Part shown: positions 22,901 through 32,830 of the stretch, in pieces
Numbering within the stretch: the stretch's first letter is position 1
Layout of the letters: each line of letters begins with the position of its first letter
Assembly (NCBI GenBank): GCA_017591395.1
Contig: WEDG01002560.1
Coordinates: forward strand, 62,001-126,000
Direction of reading: 5' to 3'
Length of the DNA stretch: 64,000 bases
Origin: Schistocephalus solidus
Taxonomy: Eukaryota; Platyhelminthes; Cestoda; Diphyllobothriidea; Diphyllobothriidae
Translations under genes and position numbers: made by a program
The notes under the pieces: model-generated
What the model saw: only the letters and a program-made list of their open reading frames with translations
What the model was told of the DNA's origin: nothing
Databases searched by the model: none

Positions 22901-24245
22901 ATGTTTCAAGAGGCTTCAGGAAACTTCCAAAACTGTACACTTAATTATGCCGGCACCAGTTCTGTAACTGAAACTGCAGTGGTCTTAACATAGTGAAATT
23001 CCAATAAGCAGCGAAGTGCAATGAAAAATTGAACAATGTCCACTGAGCAGTGCCGTCTGCTACGAGATGAGCATTTGACAGCCGCAAATTAGGCTAAAGT
23101 GCGAAAATTAGTTGTTCATTACGCCTATTTCTTCATTTTTGTACATGGCTATCTTAAGAGATACTAGGTGTCAGCAGTGCTAATAATCAAAATGGTGAAG
23201 TTCAACGATAATTGTTGGTGAGTTTTAACGCGAGTGACAGATCCGCCTACCCTCAATCTGAAGGTAATGTCACCCATGCGCAGCAGAAACTGTTGTTGGA
23301 CAGGTTATCGCCGGATTTACATCGACGCCCGAGCTCACATGTAAGGAGTCGATCGGATGATCTAGAAACTCGGTATATGCAAATTTACCCTTCATGAAGT
23401 CTAATTTAGTGCCTCTGCTCTGCCTACGTTCTTCGGGGACTCGTAGGTCAGATGGTAACATCTTTGCCTGTATTCAAGCCTTACTCTTATTGTCATCGGT
23501 TCTAATTCCACCAAGGTAACCGAGTTTTTCAAAATTGGTTGAACTAATTAGTTCAGTGCAGGGTTCAGATATATGCGGAGAGGGAAAGGATGCGCACATC
23601 CCCGTAAATTACGCAGAAAAACGGGTTGTATACAATTCAACTGATAGACAAATTTATAGTACTTAAAGTCCGTATAGATGACTTTCGCAAAAGAATTTCT
23701 TGAGTGCGTGACAGATACAGTCATTTCCGTCCTCACTCTGAGCAATAGTCCTAGACCTCACACTGGTGGTCGTATGGAATCTAGAGATTACTAATTCATT
23801 CAACTTTCACACCTTTTTTAAGTTACCTTTCGTATTGAATCCGGTTACACAGGTCTAAATGTTACCTTCGGACAAACTGAAACCCATGGAAATCAGTCAC
23901 TGGATTGTACGTACAAAATGCACGTTATTCAACAGTTCCCTGGCATTTCCTATGGCAAACATACAAACCTTTTTTTCAATGGTATCTGTGGTTCTGGATT
24001 GAGGACATTTTTCAAAATCCTCTATTACGGGCTCAGGAGTTAGTTCTGACAGGAATTCATTTCCAAAGAGCCCTAGAGGTGATTGGAATTGAAAATTTAT
24101 TAATGGCCGAATCTTTGGTTGACCAATCACCCTTCGAATGTTGACCTTCAGTCTTGTGCGAAGGTTGGAAATTGGTGATCGATAAAATCGATTTAATGCC
24201 CGCTGGAGACTGCGCCGACTTCTGTAACAATCTGCATTTGATGCA
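22901..24245. other. Upstream region of the Chibby-like gene
   Basis: No repeat or exon was recognised. An in-frame TAA at 24225-24227 lies seven codons before the first ATG of the Chibby-like frame. The promoter could not be located. Confidence 0.4.
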
Positions 24246-25349
24246 ATGAGTTCGGGCGTGAGGCACGCATTCAGGCGAACTTTTAGGGACAAACTAAGAC
24301 CGCCAAATATCGTTCTCCGAGCGGCGAATTCTACGCTTGCTAAGGCTAGCAGCGTTCTCAATGCAGCTCAAAGGAAGTTGGACAGACAAACTAGTGTGAG
24401 CCGATTGACCAAGGAGATGGTGACCAGCGATAGCGAGCGCTTAACGAGCAGCAACAACAACACCGAGGACAGCAGCGAGTGCTCCAGACATACGGACCTC
24501 CTCTCCAATGCGACGACGTCCACCGCTTCGTCTGGCTTCTCCAGCAATCTTGAATACTTGGCAAATGTGAGCCTGCCCAGTACGGGTCCACTTCCGAAAC
24601 CCATTTGTCGTCTTGGGGATCTGCAAATGGAGTGGGAGGGTGGCGAAACTGGTTGGCAGCTGATACCTCTAGATTCCGCCATCCCGGAGGCCGAGTTAAA
24701 CGCTCATAGAGGACCCGAAGATTTGGATACTCTCCGAAAGACAAACGCAAATCTGCGCAGAGAACAAGAATTACTTAAAACAAAGATAGAGATTCTGTTA
24801 AATTCAATTACAGAACAAACTGCTCTAGTCAGTATATACGAGGACAAACTGGAGAAGTTGCGGGCCAAAGTCAAACAGCAGGGATATCCACAGAAACAGA
24901 TGCAATCGCTGGAGGCATTTAGAAACTCTCAAATGCCACAACCCATCCCAGCACGTGATGAGTGGATACAAATTAGTCAAAAGGCCCACAATGCGAAAGC
25001 GAAACCTAGCGGTGATGTCAGACTGGGAAAAACTTCCAACGCAAATCAAGAATTCAGCTCGAACTTGAGAGTTTTGCCCGCACAGCAACCGTCGAAACGG
25101 TCAAACTACAGCGAATCCTCAATCCACAACAGGACGGAGACCGTGAGTGACCAGGACGAGACCATTTCCCTGCAGACGGTCACGACCCCGACAACTGGAA
25201 CAAGCTCCAGTTCTAGCAATTCTAGCGCCCGGCGCAGAGCTAACGGAAATGCGTTGAACATAACAAGTGTCACTAGCGAGGACCAGGAAACAGAATCATC
25301 GGCCACCATGACTTCAACGAGAACTAAGACAGTGCAGTTCGCCGATTAG
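24246..25349 (+). CDS. CBY1-like: Chibby-family coiled-coil protein (ciliary basal body / beta-catenin antagonist type)
   Basis: A single open frame of 367 codons from the first ATG after an in-frame stop, ending in TAG. Residues about 122-140 (LGDLQMEW...GWQL) resemble the short Chibby motif that reads LxFxxGxW in animals. Residues about 157-208 form a leucine-rich coiled coil (LRKTNANLRREQELL, then KIEILLNSITEQ) that matches the Chibby heptad block ending ILLDMLxE, followed by the YEDKLEKLRAK helix. In other animals Chibby binds distal-appendage and transition-zone proteins at the basal body and sequesters beta-catenin; that role is transferred by family only. The protein is about three times longer than vertebrate Chibby (about 126 residues), with Ser/Thr/Asn-rich, probably disordered regions before (50-120) and after (215-367) the core. 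No intron is visible, unlike IFT70. It could be a derived Chibby paralogue or an unrelated coiled-coil protein. Confidence 0.7.
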   Translation: MSSGVRHAFRRTFRDKLRPPNIVLRAANSTLAKASSVLNAAQRKLDRQTSVSRLTKEMVTSDSERLTSSNNNTEDSSECSRHTDLLSNATTSTASSGFSSNLEYLANVSLPSTGPLPKPICRLGDLQMEWEGGETGWQLIPLDSAIPEAELNAHRGPEDLDTLRKTNANLRREQELLKTKIEILLNSITEQTALVSIYEDKLEKLRAKVKQQGYPQKQMQSLEAFRNSQMPQPIPARDEWIQISQKAHNAKAKPSGDVRLGKTSNANQEFSSNLRVLPAQQPSKRSNYSESSIHNRTETVSDQDETISLQTVTTPTTGTSSSSSNSSARRRANGNALNITSVTSEDQETESSATMTSTRTKTVQFAD

Positions 25350-25439
25350 CCTAATCTCTCGAAATTCCTATAAAGTTGAATAGAATTATATTTTCCTGTA
25401 AGTTCCAGGCAGTACTACCTTCCTAGGTTTTCATACTCC

Positions 25440-25796
25440 ACAGATTGCAAAGCAAGGATACTTTGTATGGCCGCCTATACGGGACACGTGAAAAGGAACC
25501 GCCCACAATACATGTGGATTTGCGCTAAATTCCAAGGAAACTATGTTTAGTAATACGGTGAGGGTAAGGGTTAAGTTTAGAGTTAGGTTTAACTTCGAAG
25601 TTCAAGTCGGGGTTAGGGTTATGATTAGGCTAAAGGTTAAGGTTATTATCATGTTAACTGTAAAGGTTCAGGGTAGCGTTAAGATACGGGTATATTTAAC
25701 CTTCCTGAAATTTGCCGTAAGGCGGAGCGGTACCTACTCCTGTATCCTGCATAGACGGCCATTCAAGGCATCCCTACCGATTGCAAACCTATCTGT
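25440..25796 (+). mobile_element. TIR element with telomere-like core, complete copy
   Basis: The left arm (25440-25537) and the reverse complement of the right arm (25702-25796) align over about 90 bp. Shared words are ACAGAT, TTGCAA, AGGATxC, TTG, ATGGCCG, CTAT, GGAxAC, AGG, ACCGC and AAATT. The core (25555-25690) is an array of GGTTAGGG/GGTTAAG-like units. There is no transposase, so it would be non-autonomous. A clear target-site duplication was not seen because the outermost arm limits are uncertain. It lies about 90 bp downstream of the Chibby-like stop codon and might supply or disturb the 3' end of that transcript. Confidence 0.7.
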
Positions 25797-26229
25797 CCAA
25801 AAACACGTAAAATCTGGTTTTCTATCCTGATCACTTATGCTGATGGTAGGTAGATCGTAAATCTAAAGTTCACTGTAAAACCTTTGTAAGCAGCACAGTT
25901 TGCAGAGATAACGGGTTCTTCCACATTTGAACCGCTTCTACGCAGAGCATCGATTTCCTAAGTAGTTCTGTTTTGCAGAAAATTGCTCCAGGTAGAAGAT
26001 CAGTTATTGATCGCTGCTAAAATGTAAGCCACTTTATTAAGGGCATAAGGCCTTTTCCCTTGAGCTTCCGCAATTAGTAAAAGGGAGTTCATTTTAAAAG
26101 CTCAAGCTTAAAATGAGGTGGTTGATTGTATGAGATTATGATGATTGGATGCAAGTAGTCCAGCTCCGGGTGTTTGTATGAGTAAATAAGCTTGACCAAG
26201 AAATTGAACCGTTTGCATCGGTTGATGAA
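25797..26229. other. Intergenic, nothing recognised
   Basis: No supported feature. Confidence 0.35.
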
Positions 26230-26660
26230 CGCTCACCGATCGCTAAGGGGACTCACGCGTCCCGTTCAGCTTTAGGGCACACTCCCGTGCCTCATCAGCA
26301 ACGGCACAGCGGCCAGTAGTAGTAAAGGCAGATTAACAATGCCGACAACGACAATGAAGAATGGAATGGCCAATTCTGGCTTATTAGCTATCATCAGCCA
26401 GTCATGCCCAACCCCAGGTGGTGTACCACGCGTCATCAGCAAACAGGTCGCATGTTTGAGCTGCTGGTAGTGCGTCACCTGGGCTTAGGTATGACTGGCT
26501 GACGATGGCTAACGAGCCAGAAATGATCATTCCAGTCTTCGTTCTCTTTTTCGGCAATGTTCATCTGTCAACACTTCTAGCCGCTTTGCGGCCGCTGTCG
26601 GCGCTCCAGAGTGAGCCCAAAGACGGAGCGTTACGAGTGAGTCCCGCTAGCACTCAATGA
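26230..26660. repeat. SINE inverted pair flanked by GC-rich repeat units
   Basis: Order: GC-rich unit inverted (26230-26310), SINE minus (about 26340-26430; GGCTTATTAGCTATCATCAG), SINE plus (about 26440-26565; TATGACTGGCTGACGATGGC), GC-rich unit plus (26575-26660). The whole block is roughly palindromic. Confidence 0.6.
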
Positions 26661-26719
26661 GCGTTCAGCAAAGAATACCAATATTCCTGATCAAAGCTGC
26701 CAAGACAACGAATCCTACA

Positions 26720-26865
26720 CTTAACGGTTAGAGCGTCGAACTTCTAATCAACAGGTCGCTGGTTCGAGCTTTGGGTGATGCACCACTTGGGATTGTGTAT
26801 GACTGGCTGATGACGGCTAAGTAGCCAGAAAGGTCCATTCAAGTCTCCCTTGTCAGCAATGTTCA
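26720..26865 (+). repeat. tRNA-derived SINE, best-preserved copy
   Basis: An A-box region (AACGGTTAGAGCG, about 26723), an anticodon-like CTTCTAA (26741), an AACAGGTCGCT stem and a near-perfect B-box GGTTCGAGCTT (26761) are present. They are followed by GGTGATGCACCACTTGGG, the TGACTGGCTGATGACGGCTA body and TCTCCCTTGTC. The tRNA half resembles tRNA-Arg(TCT), and the body is unrelated to tRNA, as in typical SINEs. Confidence 0.75.
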
Positions 26866-27289
26866 GGTATAGAACAATTTGTTTGTTATTGTGAGCTTTT
26901 GAGGTCGCGCAGAAGTCCATCGTCAGAGATAGTAACAACACCAGAAAAAAACTACACGATCAATGACGCAAATCTGGATGTGACTGCAAAGGACTTTTTA
27001 TGTCGGTGTCTGATCAATATATTAGTTCAGTTCAGTTCCCACCCGATGCCCAGGCTTCAATCAATTCGCAGCTCGTCTTGTTTCCTGCCTGAGCGATTAT
27101 CTTGATGCCTGCGAAGTTGGGCTAATGGCCAGTTTCGTGATTATGAGCAGCCACTTGCGCTAGTTTGCCGTAACATCGCACAACCACCTTATTTTCATGT
27201 GTAAGCATGCGGTTTGATCTATGTATTTGCAAGAACAGTTTAGCCATGGTATGCGATGCACTATCTCAGACTGACTTTAGAATTTATTC

Positions 27290-28640
27290 TGTCTTTGATT
27301 TTCATTAACCTGCTGTGCATGATAGCTTTGGGCTGGTGTGCAATTCCAACACCTAGTTCCACAGAAATGCATTCGATCGCTTCTGAGATGTCTTTTAATG
27401 TAGGGTAGAATGTGCCATATCCTTGGTACTGTTTTTATTTGACTCCTGCGGGGACGAAAACGTAGGTATCGGCTTAGGGCAAGCCCCTTCTTCATGGTTG
27501 CGCATATGGCTGGACAGGCGAATGTGGTGTTTAAAAGCCCTGAGATAGTGTAGACGGGTGAGGGTGCACACCGGGGCTTCAGACACTTGGTCGCCGGTCT
27601 GAAACGTACATGTGACAGCGGGGGTCGATATGAGATTCGCAAGTTTTGAGACAATAGGGAAAGCATTAAAGTAAGCACAGATTGCTTCTGGAAGGGATGA
27701 TGATGGAGGCGGGCGGCAGGATGGGATGACTGTGCCTATCGCTGATGTTGGTGCTACTGTTTGCTGATGTGGTAGGCGGATTGATTATGTTGGCAGTGCA
27801 CTGGGTCCAGAAATGTTCATCAAATACGGCATTTGCCCTGAAAGTCAGTTGGCAGTGTGCGCTTGCTGGAAGGTGTTGGGTGTTTTGTGCCTTGTGTTCT
27901 CATCCTTGTATTTGGTGGGTTTCGTAGACTGCTGCGCCATTCTTTAGGGAAGTGCGCTAGGTCAGCTGATCTTGAGCGAGGCGATCCTGCACATTCTGAT
28001 TGATCTATATGTGCTCGAGCGAGGTCTTCAGTTTGAACTCGAATGGACGCTTTTGCCTGCCTTGTCTTGGAGCACCTGTAACGATGTCAAGTAGGGCGCG
28101 GCTATAACTACCCCTTGTAGTACAGGGAGCCTAGCATTTGAGTTGGGGTTGGTGTTAGTACCAGGATCAGTATGAGGGTTAGAGTTAAGGTTGAGCGAAC
28201 TTCCCTGAAATTCAGCGCAAGGCCGGCAGTTGTTCGGGGGCAGTTACACCGTGTCCATCCCGGCGTCCACATAGAAGAAAACGCTTGATCAGGCCCTCTT
28301 CCTCCATCCTCTCGACGTGCTTGCTCCAGCACGTCGGCCTCTGCCCCAGTATGGCATGGGTACTGAGAACGCCATCTCCTTCCGGGATCCCTCGCTGTAA
28401 CATCATCTTCAGTATTTTCCGAGGTGAAAGGGCTTTATATTCCCTGTTTGGCTTTCGTAAACTATTCTAGCCTCCGCCCCGGTAAGCACCAGTGTCAGAA
28501 CATTAGACCCATACATCTTCAGGTCCCTGAGGAAAAGGATACCACAGTACTTCCAAACTGGGTGTTGTAGTCTGCCAAAGGCCTGGCTGGTTTAAGAGGT
28601 ATCGTTACAGGTGTTATCATCGATTTTAATGCTTTTTAAG
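27290..28640 (-). pseudogene. Second zinc-finger LINE remnant, interrupted by a TIR element
   Basis: On the minus strand 28640-28270 reads as the LINE C-terminal RT region in broken frames (SQAFGRLQ, then the [13 protein letters not shown] block decayed to GVLSTHAIL, then LIKRF). After an insertion at 28264-28089 the same protein resumes at 28086 (VTGAPRQGRQ, then GAAVYETHQI near 27930). A degraded finger (FKHHIRLSSHMRNH) lies near 27520. It is more decayed than the copy at 17.1-19.6 kb. Confidence 0.7.
28089..28264 (+). mobile_element. TIR element with telomere-like core, inserted in the LINE remnant
   Basis: The short core (28138-28195, GAGTTGGGGTTGGTGTTAGT and GAGGGTTAGAGTTAAGGTTG) lies between a left arm (GGGCGCGGCTATAACTACCC) and a right arm whose complement reads GGACACGGTGTAACTGCCCC. 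It separates two halves of one LINE codon stretch (..FYVD / IVTGAPRQ..). GTC occurs at both junctions (28086-28088 and 28265-28267), a possible remnant of a target-site duplication of up to 7 bp (CGATGTC / CGGCGTC). Confidence 0.7.
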
Positions 28641-30061
28641 ATTTATTTTACAGCTGTATCGTGTGTGCCCCACCTCCTTATCACACGAGAAGTAAGGACG
28701 TCTGTAACAGGGAAACGTTGGTAACAAGGGTTCATGCATGGGACCGAAGGAAGCATATTTGACGGAGAAGAAATGCCCAAACAATGAATTTACGCCATCT
28801 TGTTTGCGTACACCAACTACCAGCGAAATCTCGGCGAACACGTGTTTACGGTAAGTCTTCTTCGGCCCTGTACAATTACAAGGGTAATGGAAATATGAGG
28901 GATTGACATTTTATAAGCGACTGTTTGTTAATGTCGATTTTTACCACGCTAACATTACATTACCTCCATCCTCCTGTCCCATTGACCTCAACACATCGAC
29001 CTCGTCATGCAGGCGGCATGGGCGCGATCGATCTTAACAAAAAGACGCTTATAAACCCTGCCAAACCCTTCATATTTCGATTCCCCTATGAAGAATTACC
29101 AAAACATGCGTTCACCGACTTGACTATTCAAGTTTAACATGGGAATATTCGCAGAACGTAAACATTTAGATGACCAAAATTTTCGGCTTTGCAGTTCAAG
29201 CCGAAAATCAGGAGAAATAGTTTTGCGAGGCTGCGAATAAGCCTTTTTTCATTTTTCATCTGTTCAGAAACGGTGCACAGTTCTGCAATTAGTCTCCAAC
29301 GGTTAACTATAGTTAATCTTTGTAATGAATACTAACCAAGTAATCCTATGGTATCCTCTCTTTAAAGGGTTCATGTTGACAGATTTCTGAGATATCACGC
29401 TGCACCAGAAGAAATAACTCGGTGCAAATGAATGCAGGGACTTTTCGTTGCACTTCAAACAAACTGGCGAAGCAGTACGTCAATTTCCAAAACAATCTCC
29501 CAGCTTGCTGCTTACGAAAACACACTCTGATGACAAGGCCTTTTGCTGGGGCACACAGTGAGTCTTTTGATAAAAATCATGCGTATAAGCTCAAGTCAAA
29601 TGCCGTTTATTGTCAAAGGCTCATAACTTAGTATTTCTGATCACGTCTAAAGCTCGGACCTCCGACAAATTAGCCGTGAGAAGCTCACGCTTTCTGCTGT
29701 TGTCGAGGAGTGGGAAACCGACCTGCAACGGAAGTTAATGGTCTGTCAGTGTGGGCAGGATTTCGTTAAAAGGAAAAAAAAGAAAATTGTTTTCTTTGTT
29801 TTAATGAATTTTGTCAAGGTAAAATAAAAAGAATGGCTTATCTTTATCATATTTAAACTGAGTGCATCGATGCTCTGCAAACGCTAAAATTACTTGCTAT
29901 GGCATTTTCAGCTTACCAAGTAATTTACATTTGGTTAACGCTCTACAAATGAACCGCGGACCCGTATCAGGACTGGTCGCTATGCAAATGCCTGCAAGGG
30001 TTCCAGAAAGAACCCAAAGGCCAATCGTGACAAAGACTATGCACTATGAACGCCTCTCCTA

Positions 30062-30063
<2 letters not shown>
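28641..30063. other. Intergenic, nothing recognised
   Basis: AT-rich, no supported gene. Confidence 0.35.

Positions 30064-30108
<45 letters not shown>
30064..30108 (+). repeat. (TA)n microsatellite
   Basis: About 22 uninterrupted TA units run directly into the TACAGTAGATTC repeat copy. Confidence 0.95.
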
Positions 30109-30109
<1 letters not shown>

Positions 30110-30235
30110 TAGATTCAATATCGCACGAACTGTTAACCGAAATCCTTGCACGTATTTTGGTTTCGGAAAGGTTATTTAAGGAGGGTTGTCCTGTTGATTA
30201 TCACGCAGCATAATCCCAAGATATTTCAGTAAAGT
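30101..30235 (+). repeat. TACAGTAGATT repeat, copy 3
   Basis: It aligns with 4138-4255 from TATATACAGTAGATTC through GAGGGTTGTCC and GATTATCACGCAG. Its position at the end of a TA microsatellite fits a preference for TA targets. Confidence 0.5.
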
Positions 30236-30779
30236 GTGGATGCCAGGTTTTTAACGAGCTCCTCTTTAAAAGTAAGGTAAATCTACACTCGAAAAATACT
30301 ACTCAAGTAGTCTGAATATACATAATTGATTTTCTACCCTTCTAAATTCAAGTATATTTTAAAGAAAGTGCGCACGAAAATACGCTTTGTTGAACGTTTC
30401 GCATAGAAAATTACGTTTTCTTTGAATTTTATAATTGACAAAAGAGAATCTTACGTTTTTTTTGAAAACGGGTTTCAATTCCCAAATAATGTTCAACATG
30501 CTACGCCATTACACATGCACTCATTGCTTTTAAAATGAAATGTTTTATATTCCGTCTAAAGAAAATCCTACATTTTTCTGTAAGGAAGATACCATATGGT
30601 GCTCATGAAATTTTGCAACGGATTTGGCCCATGTTGTATCCATTTTAAGCAAGATCAATAAATTCACGGATACAAGGCATTATGTTAAAAATATCTCAGA
30701 CACTTTTTAAGGCCAAAGGAAGCCATATGCTTAAGTATAAAAGTTGAAGATGCTAAGTATTACATAAAAATGCAAGAAA
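30236..30779. other. AT-rich intergenic
   Basis: No gene. Similar to parts of 34.3-34.6 kb (family D neighbourhood), but limits could not be set by eye. Confidence 0.35.
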
Positions 30780-31030
30780 TAATATTTTTCTGATGGTTTC
30801 TTATGACATATATTTGTATTAATAAGAAATCAAACCGCAATACGAAAATTATACTACTTTTGTAGGCATTTTTCACAGAATTTAATTTTTTCCGGCAGTA
30901 GAAAAAACGTTCGTTCAAAAACCAACCTCCTGACGTGTCTGATATATTTTGAAATTGGGCGGCAGGATAATAAATAATAAAACTTTGCTTAATTAATTTG
31001 TTTTTGAATGGAAAAAAAATTAAAATTCAG
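30780..31030 (+). repeat. AT-rich dispersed repeat (family D), copy 2
   Basis: The word order TGGTTTCTTATGACATATAT, TTATACTACTTTTGTAGGCA, TTCGTTCAAAAACC, CTGACGTGTCTGA and AATAATAAAACTTTGC matches the copies at 21.4, 35.1 and 38.5 kb. Confidence 0.6.
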
Positions 31031-31529
31031 TATGCATTTAATGCTAGTAAATCTACATATGTAATCAGTAGCGAAGAACACAAGAAAAATTGAACTGAGC
31101 CGACATCGACCAGAAATTGGTCTAATCTAAATTTTAACCTCTGTTTATCTGAAGCACGATTTAGTATCTGTGCTACTTTACGGCACTCACAACTAAGGGG
31201 CTAAAGGAAAGTTGAAAAGACTGGCTGATAATTTAAAGTCATCTGCATTAATTTAAACTCAACTGCAAAGTGAATGCCTTCGGTCTTGAATACCTTCGTT
31301 GTTAGGATATTTTAGCAAATAAACGAAATAACAGATAAGTTATGAGGGTGTACAAGGTTTTAAATTGACCGTCGCAACAAGCGCTTGAAATAATATCGGT
31401 GCCCAAATGTGTTATGTTCATACAGCCCTACTGCAGTTATAAAATTTAGTAAATTATGCCAAGGACAGAAGCATTAAGTAAAAACAGTACGAAATTTCGC
31501 CACATAAAAACGTATTTTGAGGTACTTCA

Positions 31530-31840
31530 AATCACACTTCGACATGAAGTTGCAATCATCGGTATATTTGAATCGGTTGTCTGAGGGGACATCAGCACTT
31601 GTGTTAATATTGTGTGAAATGCGTTTATTATTCCTTGTTTTGTCGGGCAACCAGCTGTTTTGACATGGTCCACGGGGACAGAGCACGCAAATGCGCTGAC
31701 CCGTTAATTATCCCGCTCGCATCACCCATTTGTTTGGAACTACATTATTTGAAAGATTTCCACCCTTCGTGCATACTAGTAGGGTATTCTAGTCGACTGG
31801 AACAGGGTTTCATTTAAAGTAGACCGTCTATCCATGCAGG
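31530..31840 (+). repeat. About 300-bp direct repeat, unit 1
   Basis: It shares with 32500-32830 the words CGTTTATTATTC, TTGTTTT, TCGGGCAA, GGGxACAGAGCA, GCGCTxAC, CTCGCATCxCCCATTTGTTT and GGAACT. The two units are about 980 bp apart in direct orientation. Confidence 0.75.
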
Positions 31841-32499
31841 AAAAAAAGTAAATTTATCAGAACAAAGAGAATAACGTCGGAAAGTAGTTCTTTAGTGTTG
31901 TCTTCACGTTAATCTCTTTAAAGAAAGTGTTATTGTAAGTGGGACCATTAGCAAAGGTCTTCCTTTGATTTCGCTGCTAGAAAGTCACAGAAACAACATT
32001 TTGAGTAAGATGTAAAAGGCCGTTCAGTGATTATAGACCTCGCCTTTAATCAGATTCCTTCGTAGCTGTTTCTGGTGTTGGAGTACGATGAGTTTCGGAT
32101 CATCTTTGAAATAGTAGTAAGAACTTTAATATTTCCATCGTTTTCAATCGATTGCCCATAAATGTAGATCTTTTCTTTTTTGTTCTTAAAGCCTTCACAA
32201 TAAGATATGATCAAAGAAATTTGCTGAATTCTTGGACATTCCGTCTAATGCAGATGGAAGTTAAATCATGCTGATAGACAGCCAAAAATATAAACCTCAT
32301 CGCAGAGAAAAGTTAACGTCTAAACGACATTTGGCAATAAATAGGCGTTAGATTAATTTTTATAAAAATGCTCTAAAAGTTTAACACTTTGATAAGCGCT
32401 TTAAGTAGGCATTTTGCTGCCCACAATTGACTGCATCAACTTCCGTTATCAAGTTTCATGAGATGGGTCACATACTCCACTTTTAGATACTCGAAGTTT

Positions 32500-32830
32500 G
32501 ACCTGAAAATTGTCATCGCCGATATTTTTTTCACGTTAGAGGCCCAACTTTCTAAATGGATTTCACAGTGCGGTCTTGAGGTTACTTGAATTACGTTTAT
32601 TATTCTTTGTTTTTTTTTCGGGCAAACAATTGTCTCGACGTGGATCACACAAACAATCCAATGGGAACAGAGCAGGCGAACGCGCTAACGAGTGAATCAT
32701 CCACCTCGCATCCCCCATTTGTTTGGAACTGTGTTATTTGAAGGTTCTTGCAAATTCGGTGCATAACAGTTGGGTGATAAACCCTACTGGGAATAAGTTA
32801 ATTTAAGACAGCTAGTGCCTGCATTTTACA
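32500..32830 (+). repeat. About 300-bp direct repeat, unit 2
   Basis: Partner of 31530-31840. Nothing resembling gag or pol lies in the roughly 670 bp between them, so an LTR element is not supported. Confidence 0.75.

Noticed and set aside
23897..24361. 154-codon minus-strand open frame overlapping the start of the Chibby-like gene
   Set aside because: Low-complexity composition and no family motif. It overlaps the better supported plus-strand coding sequence and probably arises by chance.
24368..24750. Several minus-strand frames inside the Chibby-like gene
   Set aside because: Antisense shadows of the Ser/Thr/Asn-rich coding region.
26720..26865. Functional tRNA-Arg gene
   Set aside because: A and B boxes and a TCT-like anticodon position are present, but the acceptor stem does not pair and the same sequence recurs as a dispersed SINE with a non-tRNA body.
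31530..32830. LTR retrotransposon
   Set aside because: Direct repeats are present, but no protease, RT or integrase motif and no primer-binding site were seen between them.
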